DNA from: Actinomortierella ambigua
Lineage: Eukaryota > Mortierellomycota > Mortierellomycetes > Mortierellales > Mortierellaceae
Reading direction: 5' to 3'
Length of the DNA: 52,633 nt
NCBI GenBank assembly: GCA_016098155.1
Contig: JAAAJB010000153.1
Span: forward strand, 7,505 to 60,137
Below are positions 23,356-33,831 of this stretch, piece by piece. Made by a program: the position numbers and the translations under genes. Each line of letters begins with the position of its first letter. Within the stretch, counting starts at the first letter, position 1. The notes under the pieces were generated by a model that was given only the letters and a program-made list of their open reading frames with translations, ran no database searches and had not been told where the DNA came from.

Positions 23356-24242
23356 AGGTCTATGCACTTTTAGACCAAGAACAATGCGAAAGGCTCAAGG
23401 GGATTCTGTCGCTGTTTCCTCAGGAACGAGGCAGAAAGAATTTGCTCCGCTCCCATACTCTTCTGCCTCTTCTCTTGCACTTTCGACTCTATCTCCGCCA
23501 CTGTCCTCTCACCCTTGTTTGATATGGATATTGTCCGCTCGCCTCGGCACTTTGTCACGAGCATCCAGTGATTGGAGTGGCGTAACATGTGAACGAGGAC
23601 GTCAGAGCCATCAATAAACATTGATTGTCCTAAGAACCCATGCATTGGGGTTGTTGTGGTTGTCAAAAATTCCATGGTAACCAAGATAGTCTTTTTAAGA
23701 AAATTCAATCTAGAAACGATACCTCGAGATGCCTTGCCACTGACCAGCCCACATACGACATGGGCGACAAGGCTCTCAGGGAATCCACGATCTTGCGCCT
23801 CACTTGGTGAGATTAGGTCAGCAATATCTGTCGGTACGCTTCAAACTTGGCAAATGGCGTAGGGAATGTTTTCGAGCGCTTCGAGAGTCCCGCCAATAAA
23901 GTATGGTGGCATCATATTGGTAAGTGATCACAGCGACCTGGGTACTGGTACCCAGCGGTAAGGGATGAAGTATGCAGCGAACCAACGGAAGTCGGAATAC
24001 GTATTTCCCAAAACAGAACGAGGCAGCTGAGAAGAGATGTGACGTGAGGGAAACCATGTCACAAGCAGCATGCACGCATGCGCTCTCACTCCCCCTCTCT
24101 TTCTATCCTCGGTTCGCATAAACCCACACTTTAGTGCTCTTACCTTTCGACATCGCCATCATCATCTCTCAATTGATTCCTCCATTCCTCATTTCAACTC
24201 TCAACCCCGCAACATAGCTCTTCTACCTAAAAGTACCACACA
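23356..24242. other. Intergenic region between tandem kinases A and B
   Basis: An 887-bp gap. No convincing coding frame, RNA or transposon was found. The final 70 bp carry the shared upstream element, and a CCCACAC..TCGACATC context around 24123-24155 is also echoed upstream of kinase C. Confidence 0.5.
24174..24203 (+). promoter_or_regulatory. Shared upstream element, kinase B copy
   Basis: Near-exact match to the kinase A copy (TGATTCCTCC then ATTCCTCATTTCAA), 39 bp upstream of the kinase B ATG. Confidence 0.62.
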
Positions 24243-26227
24243 ATGGTAAGGCCACAACGCTGACTTGGAAAAAAAAGGCGAAACCGCTCTTTGTAAGGTA
24301 CGAGCCCTGAGTTAAAGGTTCTCTTTCGCCATTTTCCCCTCTCCCTCTCTCCTTTCCACCACACTAGTCATCCTTGATTGTTCGCTCGCTTATTGGTGCT
24401 GGTGGCTATGGCCATGTCTACCACGCCTCCTGGAAGGGAAGGAGGGTCGCCATCAAGAAATTCTTCGTAGTCAAAGACGACGTCCGCCAGACAGCCGCTA
24501 TCCAGCACGAGATAGACATGCTGAAAGCCTTGGTCGACCGCCATATTATCCAGTTCTATGGCACCACCTACCATGAAGGGATGCTTGTCATCATCATGGA
24601 CTATGCCGAGGGTGGCTCTCTCCAGCGTGCCATCAATGGTGGACGCATCTCGGATTGGTCGACGAAGACACGTATCTCTCAGGAGATAGCTCGTGGGCTG
24701 GCCTATATCCACCATGAACGTGTCATCCATCGAGACCTCAAGAGCTTGAACGTGCTCCTCACACGCCTCATGGAGGTCAAGCTGTGTGACTTTGGCCTGG
24801 CCACTGTCAAGGTCCACTCCGCCTCCATGTCGACCACACTCAAGGGAACCTATCGCTGGATGGCCCCAGAGCTGCTCGCTCTCAAGCCCAAGTACTCGTT
24901 CAAGTCGGACATGTATGCGCTCGGCATGGTGATGTGGGAGATGGCGGCCAACTGCACCATGCCGTTCAAGGAGCAGGCCGACAACCACACGGTCGTGACC
25001 TTTGTCACAAAAGGCGAGAGAGAGGAGCTGCCAGACGACACTCCGCATGACTACCGCAAGTGGGTCGAGCGTTGCTGGGCCCAGAACCCGCAAGAACGAC
25101 CAGATGCGAGTGAGATGGTTGCGGAGGACGACGACGATTTTGCTGTCGTTGCAGATGAAGCTGGGACCGATGCGAGCATGATGACCCTCTCACATGATAT
25201 GGAAGGGGTACACATGTCGCCATCTTTCGGTAGCGTCAGCTCCAAAGGGGCAAGCGGGGTCGTTGCTGTCGGCGACCAAGCACCCGTTGATGTAGGGCCA
25301 CTGCGTCGGCGAGCTCATCAAGGCGATGTAGAGTCGCAGATGGCATTGGCAGCCATGTTTGAAAAGGGAGCGGGCGTCGACCAGGACGACGCGGAAGCGT
25401 TCGGCTGGTATCTTCGAGCGGCCGAACAAGGGTCCATTGAAGCACAATGGAAGACTGGCGAGCTTTTCTATCAAGGCCGTGGAACGTCAAAGGACTTTGA
25501 GGTGGCAGCGCGCTGGACGCAGAAGGCGGCTGAGAGAGGGCATGCAATGGCTGAGAGGGTCCTCGGATGGATGTACACCAACGGACATGGTGTTGAGCAA
25601 GACTATGAGAAAGCCGTCTCGTGGTTCCGCAGGTCGGCTGAAAAAGGGAATGCGATGGCCCAGAATAACCTTGCGGTGGTTTACGAGTACGGACATGGCG
25701 TCCAACAAGACTATGTCGAGGCGGTGTTTTGGTATCGCAAGTCGGCCGAACAAGGGAATGCGATGGCGCAAAATAACCTTGGAATGATGTACGCTGGTGG
25801 ACATGGGGTTGAGCGAGACTATGCCGAGGCAGTATTGTGGTATCGCAAGTCGGCTGAGCAAGGTAATGCGGCGGCACAGTACAGCCTTGGAGTCATGTAT
25901 GCCGGCGGGCATGGGGTCGAGCGAGACCATATCGAGGCAGCGTTTTGGTATCGCAAGTCGTCTGAGCAAGGGGATGCGAGGGCCCAGTACAGACTGGGCA
26001 CGATGTATGCCAAGGGGCATGGGGTCAAGCAAGACTATGGCGAGGCGGCGTCGTGGTATCGCAGGTCGTCCGAGCTAGGGGAGGCGAAGGCGCAGTACAG
26101 ACTGGGCGTAATGTACGAGAACGGCCAAGGTTTCGACAAGGATATTCAGCATGCCATCATATTGTACAGAAAAGCAGCAGACCAAGGGAACGCTCAAGCT
26201 AGAGAGCGGCTCGTAGAGCTGACCTAA
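24243..26227 (+). CDS. Kinase B: TKL-like Ser/Thr kinase with 8 SEL1 repeats
   Basis: Exon 1 is the ATG at 24243-24245, directly followed by a GTAAGG donor. After a 122-nt intron, exon 2 is 24368-26227, giving 620 residues starting MSSLIVRSLIGAGGYG. The kinase domain is intact: VAIKKF, HRDLKSLN, CDFGLATVK, then RWMAPELL. After an acidic linker come 8 full SEL1 units from about residue 322, plus a partial last one. The C-terminus is ERLVELT with no CaaX box, so the protein should be soluble unless partnered. The kinase domain is very similar to that of A next door, so this is a tandem duplication with the same orientation. SEL1 arrays usually act as adaptors for complexes; the partner is unknown. 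Confidence 0.9.
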
Positions 26228-26647
26228 GGCTTCTTTTTTCCGTTCACGCTATTGACTATACTCTCAATACTCTCCATGTCAATCGTTTCACTTTTCTATG
26301 AGCGTCGTCTCTGAAAAAAATCGCTCTTCATGCCCATGGATGTTTTCCATCTAGTCTCTAGGTGCTTTCCACATAAGGAGGGGGGGGGTAGAGCCTTTGC
26401 CATTTGGCTTGGTGACAGGAATTTGGTGGCGTCCCCTTGGCACGCTGAGAGTATCTTTGTCGCGTCGCGAATGAGAGGCCGGGAAACGAGGGGGGGAGGA
26501 AGGGCGGGTTTGAGGGCAGTCACAACTCACTCACTCGTCCGTATGGGACACACGTGTGCCAAACGCATGCATCCAACGACCTCACCTTCCATCTGCCCCT
26601 CTTGACTCTAAACACCAAACTCGCAGAGGAGGGCAATACTGCAGGAG
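26228..26647. other. Intergenic region, nothing recognised
   Basis: A 420-bp gap between kinase B and VPS18, with a G-rich stretch near 26380 and another near 26490. It holds the presumed VPS18 promoter; no gene recognised. Confidence 0.5.
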
Positions 26648-29600
26648 ATGAATTTAGACGACATCATTGAGCAGCAGCTTGAGGCTCAGCAAGGCCTGGG
26701 ACATGGTGGATTCCGCAACGGCATCGCCCATGCATCTCAAGGCTGGGAACCTAACAATCTTGTCTTGGTGAGCAAACTTGCTGGATACTCCTGTGCCCGC
26801 GCAATGTCATGTCTTCCGCTCATGTGTGTCTGTTGGTGACGCTGACCACTATGGTCTATTTATTGTGCTCCTTGGGACCAGATTGAGCCAGGCTATGTGA
26901 ATACAGGCCTAGTCGACGACGAGTCGCGAATTTTCACACTAGACAGAGTCGACTATTCTATTCCCAGGCAACTGGTGTCGCTGGTGGTCTCAAACAACAT
27001 CATGATTATGGCTTTGGACAACATGCATCTCTTGAGGATCGACCTGCAAAAGTCTCATGAGATTGACGGTATGATGACTTGATACTCTCATTTCCACCCC
27101 CACCCCCTGACATGCGATTCCTACACTTGAAACACTTACACACGCGGGCATTCTTCACTTTCACTTTGACAGACATTGAAATCCCGAGAAAGGTCGCCGA
27201 AGGAAGGATCTACAAGATGTTTTTTGACCCCACAGGCCGTCACCTCATCATTACCACCGAGACAGGCGACAACTACTACCTCTTTGAAAAATGGAAGAAA
27301 GCCAAGCTGCTGTCGAAAATCAGGGTAAGGGTCAAAACTCCGCTAGGATGAGCGAAGTTGGATATTGCAAACATGCACACCTCTTGACATTTTTTTTTCT
27401 GTTTCCCTGCCCCTCTAGGGTGTTGTCATCGAGTCTATTGCGTGGAACAGATCGCATGACAGACCTGCAGATTCGTCAACTCGAGCTTTTTTGATCGGCG
27501 CTCGGAGCGGCTTCATCTATGAAGCAGAACTGGAGCCAACAGCAGAGTTTTTCAAGAAGGAAGAGCGCTATTTCAAACAGGTTTACTCCATCCAAACTCC
27601 AAACATGCCCATTTGTGGACTGCGCATGGAGCAATTCCCATACGACGCGCGCAAGTATCTCGTTGTCGCTGTCACTCCAACACGCATCTACCAGTTTATC
27701 GGCAACATTTCTCCCAGTGGCGCAGGAGGTGGAGCCTTGGGCGACGATAAGGGCGTGTTTGAAAACCTATTCTCCAAGTACGAGGTCAACCCCGGTTTCT
27801 CTGAGCTCCCTGGTGACCTGCCTTACAGCCAACTTCACTTTTTCGCTCCATACCAGGAAATTCAATACCAAGGAGTCGCCCGGACGTTTGCCTGGCTAAC
27901 CGGCCCAGGCATTTACCACGGCAACCTAGTCTTTGGTTCCCAAAACCCAGGCGACACAGTCATTGATGCTGCACAGCTGCTACCCTACCCTGCAACTCGG
28001 CTCGACTCGGATTCGACGACGGCAGTCTCGGAGATTCCTATCGCTATTGCCTTGACCGAGTTTCACTTCATCCTACTCAATCGAGAACGTGTCCGCGCCA
28101 TCAACCAACTCAACGATCAGATTGTCTTTGACGAGCTCATTCCTTTGGTAAGTAGATACATGAGGTCATGGAAAAGCGCATGCTGGAATCTGTTGGGGCC
28201 AACAAAGACACTAATACCGGTTTTTCTTTCCAATGTGTCTACCATGTAGAGACCCAACGAGGAGGTTATCACGATGACTGTCGATGCTACAAGCAACACT
28301 TTTTGGATTTATACGGATTGTTCTATCTTTGAGCTGATCATTACCCGGGAAGACCGCGATGTGTGGACTTTATACCTCGAAAAGAAGCAGTATGATATGG
28401 CCTTGCAATATGCCAAGGTATGGTGCCAATACGATACACTTTTTGTTGTTGTGTGGTTACCAGCTTGGGAAGGTTTCCGATACATTCGTTTTAACTGGGA
28501 TTTTTCTCTCTCCTTAAATTCTTCGATTTAGAACCCAGCACAAAAGGACCGAGTGCTGACGCTTCAAGCAAATCACAACTTTGCTCAAGGCCGGTACATG
28601 CTCTCCGCCAAGTACTACGCACAGTCGACAGTTCCGTTTGAGGAAGTGGCACTCAAGTTTGTCGAACGGGATGAACGTGATGCTCTTCGAAACTATTTGT
28701 TGGCAAAGCTGGATAAGCTCCGACGAGGAGAAAAGGTATATCTTTGCTAGGATAGTTTCCACGGTGTTGACTTTATACAAGGATTAAGATGCTAACAAGG
28801 ACTATGTGGGCGACTTTCTCTCCTTCTCTTTTTCAGGATATTACGCAGAAGACCATCCTGAGTGTCTGGCTTGTGGAGCTCTACCTGAACAAGTTGAACC
28901 AGCTGGAGGACCTTGCGGCCTCAGCGGTGAGTGACTCGGACTCGCAAAATCTTCATGCGGAGCAGAAATTGCTCGAGGATGAATTCAAGGGCTTTCTGGA
29001 GACCAACAAGAGCCACTTGGATAAGAAGACGACATACAAATTGCTTGCGTCTCATGGCCGAACACAGCAGTTGCTGTTCTTTGCAGAGTTGATTGGCGAC
29101 TATGAACGAGTCATTTCACATTGGATCCAGGAGAAGAACTACAACAATGCATTGGAGGTGCTGAGCAAGCAAGAGTCGCTCGAGACCTACTACCGGTTCT
29201 CTCCAGCACTGATGGAGAATGTACCGTACCTGACTGTCAGTGCATGGATGCGACAATCCCATCTGAACCCGCGCAACCTTATCCCTGCGCTGCTCAAGTA
29301 CGACCACCAGTCGATGGAGGCTGGTGCTCAGAACCAGGCCATTCGATACCTTTCTTACGTGGTCACACAGCTTGGCAACACCGACCCTGCCATTCACAAC
29401 TTCCTCTTGACTCTTTATGCGACTCAACCCACACGCGATGAGTCTGCTCTGCTCAAGTTTTTGGCCAATGAGGTAAAGACAGTTATTCAAACTCGCAAAA
29501 AAAAAGTGCTCGGCTTAACCAGAAGCCCTAACGCCCAGATGTCATATTGTTTTATTTATTTTGGGATAGGGTCAAGCCATGCACTACAACCTTGACTATG

Positions 29601-30900
29601 CACTCAGGATATGTGCCCAAAACAACCGCATTCAGAGCTGTGTCAACATTTACAGCAGCATGGGTCTCTATGGCGAGGCTGTTGAGCTTGCTTTGAAGGT
29701 ATAGAGGAGGCAACAACACTAGCGGGACCACCTGACTATGAATTTTCATTGTCATCCTGGAGCAATTAGGTGACTAACAACAAAACAACCCTCCGATGCC
29801 GTGGGCTTTACTCTTCTCTCTTTCTCATTCTCCTTCTCTCTCCGCTTTAGCATCACGACTTGGAGCTGGCCCGCATCAATGCGGACAAGCCCGAGGATAA
29901 CGACGCACTGCGCAAGGCGCTGTGGTTGAAAATTGCACGGCACGTGGTGGAGGAGAAGAAGGACATCAAGTCGGCGATGGAGTTTTTGTCCAACTCTGAC
30001 CTGCTCAAGATTGAGGATGTGCTTCCGTTCTTCCCAGACTTTGTGCTGATTGACGACTTTAAGGAGGAGATTTGTACAGCGCTGGAGGAATACAACGCCC
30101 ACATTGATGCGTTGAAGACGGAGATGGACGAGGCGACCAACTCTGCAGAGAACATCCGAAAGGACGTGCGGGAGCTGCGATCCAGGTTTGCGGTGGTGGC
30201 GTCGACGGAGAAGTGCACGATATGTGATTTCCCGCTTTTGACGCGGCAGTTTTACATTTTCCCGTGCCAGCACACGTTCCATGCCGACTGTCTGATCAAG
30301 CACCTGCAACCGTTCTTGCCCGGGCGGCAGGTCAAGCGACTGGAGGAGCTACAGGAGCAAATCCAGATCGAGATGCAGAACCAACAGAAGCTCATGCTCA
30401 CGAATGCCAACACAAACCAGCCACTGGCGAACCCCAAGGGCAGCAATGCGGTCGTGGTGGCGAATGGATCGGTGGTGACGCCGCTGATTGCGCTGGAGCC
30501 GACCAATCCGGGAGGTGGAGGCGGAGGAGGTGGAGGAGGGATTGGCCATATTCCGATTTTGGGCCATACGGTGGAGGCAGCGACGGCTCTGACGGGCGCG
30601 TTGGGGGCAGGAGGGATGGCGGTGATGAACGGAGGCGTGGCGATCGCGACGACGGCGGCACAGACGGCGGCAGGAGTGTTTAAGGATGTGATTTTCTCGG
30701 AGGGCCACAGCCTGAAGATGAACCAGGGAGGAGACGATGTGGCGGTGATGGTGCCCAAGCTGGAGGTGCTGCGCGACGAGATGGATGAGCTTGTGGCGTC
30801 GGAGTGCCTTCTCTGCGGCGAGATGATGATCAAGACGATTGACCAGCCATTTGTGTCGTCGGACGAGCGCGAGCTTGAGCTTTCTTGGAGCGTGCAATGA
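26648..30900 (+). CDS. VPS18: Vacuolar sorting protein VPS18 (Pep3), HOPS/CORVET core subunit
   Basis: Nine exons join in phase to 1124 residues: 26648-26767, 26882-27068, 27173-27324, 27419-28147, 28250-28417, 28532-28735, 28837-29472, 29570-29698 and 29851-30900. VPS18 is a core tether for fusion at late endosomes and vacuoles, with an N-terminal beta-propeller and a helical clathrin-like region. Signatures include LLRIDLQKSHEIDDIEIPRK, HLIITTETGDNYYLF, DVWTLYLEKKQYDMALQYAK, and QNNRIQSCVNIYSSMGLYGEAVELAL. The C-terminal RING starts CTICDFPLL near 896 with FPCQHTFHADCL, and its last pair is ECLLCGEMMIKTIDQPF near 1094. Between these lies an insert of about 170 residues with a ten-glycine run and an Ala/Gly-rich stretch. 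All zinc ligands are visible. The ATG at 26648 opens directly into a plausible N-terminus. Confidence 0.93.
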
Positions 30901-30938
30901 AACGAATGGATAGTGAAGGGAAGAGTGAATGAATGAAA

Positions 30939-30944
30939 AATAAA
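30939..30944 (+). terminator. AATAAA poly(A) signal of VPS18
   Basis: A canonical AATAAA hexamer 39 bp after the VPS18 stop codon. Confidence 0.55.
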
Positions 30945-30984
30945 GAAAGAGAAGCATGAATGCTGAACAAAAAGGGGGGAGGAG

Positions 30985-31210
30985 TGGATGGCAGCACGCT
31001 ATGATGAGCTCCACAGCACAGTGTCACCCAAGTTTTGCGGTGGGTGATCAGGTCTTGGTTAAGATCTATAGCCCCTCAAGAACCTCCCATCCCGGTACGG
31101 CCCTTTACGTGTTGTCCGCACCACCCCCCTTGATGCCTATCAGCTATCTTGGAGCGATGGGACCACCAAGCAGGACAGGCTCAAGTTGTGTCTGCTCCTC
31201 CTGGTTCGCC
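30985..31210 (+). mobile_element. Degenerate Ty3/Gypsy integrase C-terminal fragment
   Basis: A frame from about 30985 contains FAVGDQVLVK, the typical beta-strand motif near the C-terminus of Ty3/Gypsy integrases. About 20 codons later the similarity shifts one frame, to RYGPLRVV (a GPY/F-like motif), and then to a DAYQLSW strand. The frame change marks it as dead. No LTRs, reverse transcriptase or target-site duplication are visible, so it is an isolated relic between VPS18 and the isochorismatase gene. Confidence 0.65.
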
Positions 31211-31723
31211 CTCCACTGCAACATGGTATATGTCAGCGGAAAACAACGAGCTTTTAAGATTTGGCCGTTGTGTCACACGCCGGGCGGGAGGCGCGCTAAG
31301 TGGGGCGGGCGAGTAAAAGAAGCGTGTGATCTGCGATGATTTTGGCTCTCGGATCGGCCTGTTCACTCCCACACACTGTGCAGAACTGAGGAACTGGGGG
31401 GGGGGGCAATGTACACCGCACCATTATTAGATATTCTATGCGGGTGTGAAGAGTAGGGAGAGTGTGGAGAGAGGATGGGGAAGGTACCCTGTAGGAGAGA
31501 AAAGAGAGGGTGAGTGGAAGAGAGACAGAGTGAGAGAGTGAGTGAGTGAGAGAGAACCTGTACGCCTTTCCCCCTCTTCCGCCTTCATTTCTTTCCCACA
31601 GTCAATCCTGCCTGGTGCCCTACAAAACCCCTCTTTTTTTATTTCTCCTTTGCCCCCACTCTTCCATTCCTCATTCCACATCACTCATCCGCCTTTTCTT
31701 TTCTTTTTTTCCTCATCATCATC
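31211..31723. promoter_or_regulatory. Upstream region of the isochorismatase gene
   Basis: GA-rich then strongly CT-rich DNA ending in a TTTTCTTTTC pyrimidine tract immediately before the ATG. It probably contains promoter and 5' UTR. No gene recognised; a short G9 run lies near 31400. Confidence 0.5.
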
Positions 31724-32720
31724 ATGAGCGCTCTTCGCAATGTCGGACGTGTCCATCGCTCCACCACGGCTTTCTTGCTGTGCGATATCCAGGAGCGCTT
31801 CCGCTCGCTGATTTGGCAATACCCGTCCGTGATCGCTACGGCCCAGAAGATGGTCGCTTCCCACAAGATCCTCGACGTGCCCTTGATCGTCACTGAGCAC
31901 TACCCAAAGGCCTTTGGCCTCACCGTCCCCGAGATTGACGTCTCGTCCGCAAAAGTCAACCTCAGCAAGACAAAGTTCTCCATGTACATTCCCGAGGTCA
32001 AGAAGGAGCTCAAGGGTGTCAAGTCGGTTGTTCTCTTTGGCATTGAGGTAAGAATGAAGAATGGGCTCTTCTCTTGCTACCTTTTTGTCTTTTCTAACAT
32101 GGCATGGCTATCTACACATGGAGAGAAGAAAAAAATAAAAGGCGGGGCTGCTTTCTGGACTAGCACTTGCTAACGAACTGAGCGTGCTTTTATTTTCTCT
32201 TTCGCTTCTCTCTTTCCCTTGGCATCATCAAACTAGTCCCATGTGTGCGTTCTGCAGACCGCCTTGGACCTTCTGGAAGACAACATTGATGTCCACGTTT
32301 TGGCCGACGGTGTCTCGAGCATCAACCAAAGCGAAGTGGAGGTTGCTCTGAACGTAAGGAGAGGAAGGCATTGATAGCCTAACAACATGCTTGTGAATGT
32401 GTGTGTGTGTGTGTGTGTGTACAATGTGCACCACCCAATGACCGCGAGAGAGGAAAAAAAGGCGCCTATTCACCTACCCACCTATTCACTCCCATATTTG
32501 ACTTTTTGGGTCCAAAATGTCGGCGGTGGGTCATTCTTGCCGTTCAACAAAATAGCGCATCAAGGCTGCAGGAGGATACGTTACCACGTCCGAGTCGATT
32601 CTCTTCCAGCTGGTGGGCGACGCAACGGACGAAAAATTCAAGGCCATCTCGAAACTTGTCAAGGAGACCCAGGAATCGACAGCCAACAACAAGCTCTTCA
32701 CCTTCAAGAGCAACATCTAG
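31724..32720 (+). CDS. Isochorismatase-family hydrolase (ISOC1/2-like)
   Basis: Three exons, 31724-32047, 32237-32353 and 32556-32720, join in phase to 201 residues, the usual length for eukaryotic ISOC2-type proteins. The cysteine-hydrolase triad is visible: Asp in [10 protein letters not shown], Lys in LSKTKFSMY, and Cys in [13 protein letters not shown], which is completed across intron 1. Other landmarks are [22 protein letters not shown] and [20 protein letters not shown]. The family includes hydrolases of amides and related small molecules; for the ISOC branch the true substrate is not established. There is no signal peptide, so it is cytosolic or mitochondrial (the start [13 protein letters not shown] is basic and could be a weak presequence). 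Intron 2 contains a GT repeat. Confidence 0.92.
32399..32420. repeat. (GT)n microsatellite in isochorismatase intron 2
   Basis: Eleven GT dinucleotides about 45 bp downstream of the intron donor. Confidence 0.9.
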
Positions 32721-33831
32721 ACCCCACTTTGTACACACCCTTTCTCACCCTCCCCTTCCTTTCGCCTCAGTCTTGTCTCGTCACATTGTGATAGTGTAGA
32801 CGCTATCTCCTAGAATGACGCAACATAAAACATCAAATCAAGTGTTCATTGGGCAGCGGGGTGGGATGTGTCGCGTCGAGCCGATTTTTTTTGCCTTGCA
32901 TAGATCGCTGTTTTAGCTGTATGCGTGTGTGCCCTTTTTTTTTTTTCTTTCGCACTTGACCATACCGACTCCTTGTTTCCAGGAGTTGTTGCGATCACAT
33001 CCCGACATGCAATATTATTAGCTCTAGGCTCAGTCCCTTTTGGGCCAAGGAGTGCACCCTTTTTCTCCAAAATGTTTGCAATGGCCCCCTTATCCTGGGT
33101 CTTGCTCAGACGGAGGTTGCCAGGTCAGTGCAGAGTGAGATGAGATAGGAGGCAAGTCTTTTGCATCCTGCCCAAATGTGCTCCATGGCATGAATGAGCT
33201 TGGTCAAAGTAAAATGCCTTGATCTTTCTTTCTCCAAATGCCAATTTGCTGGCTCTCTCTCTCTCTCTCTCTCATTCGTGGCAGTGGCTCAGGGAAAGAA
33301 AGAGAGAAAGAGAGAGAGAGAGAGAGAAAGACCTCCAAGAACCGTGCACTTAACAGCTCTTTTGTTTCCTCGTCTTTGCTCTTTCATCCTCTCCACCTTT
33401 CCTTTCTTTGATTGAATTCATGTCAGAGTTCATTGTCAGGTCGTGATTATATCGAGACTCTAGACCAGTGAACAAGCGACCGCTTCTTTTATCGTGTTGT
33501 TTTTTCTTTGTTGTTTTTTTACTTGATGTCCGCTTTGTTTGCTTTTGCTTTCTTTCTGTTCTCATCATAGAGACGGAGTTGTCATTGTCCTCAATCCTTT
33601 CCTTCCTATCTCTCTCTCTCTCTCTCTCTCTCTCCTTCCTTTCCTTTCTCTTCCCTTTCACCGCTTCCTTTCTGCTGAGTGACCTTTGCTTTCCCTCCAA
33701 AACCCGACACCTCACTACAAAACTCTATATTCAGTGTTCTTGCTTGCTTGCCTGCCTGCTCATAATATCGACAGGACCAACCTCCCCCCTCTCTCGAGTC
33801 CCCTCTTTTTTCTTTTATCACCTCACTGGGC
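32721..33831. other. Intergenic region rich in CT/GA microsatellites
   Basis: A 1.1-kb region. CT runs lie at about 33253-33273 and 33610-33634, and a GA run at about 33310-33327. A long pyrimidine-rich stretch continues to the next ATG and probably represents promoter and leader of the downstream ORF. No gene or RNA recognised. Confidence 0.55.

Noticed and set aside
30349..31014. Minus-strand 221-codon frame over the VPS18 3' end
   Set aside because: It overlaps the VPS18 RING insert, is rich in His/Arg from antisense Gly/Ala codons and has no domain.
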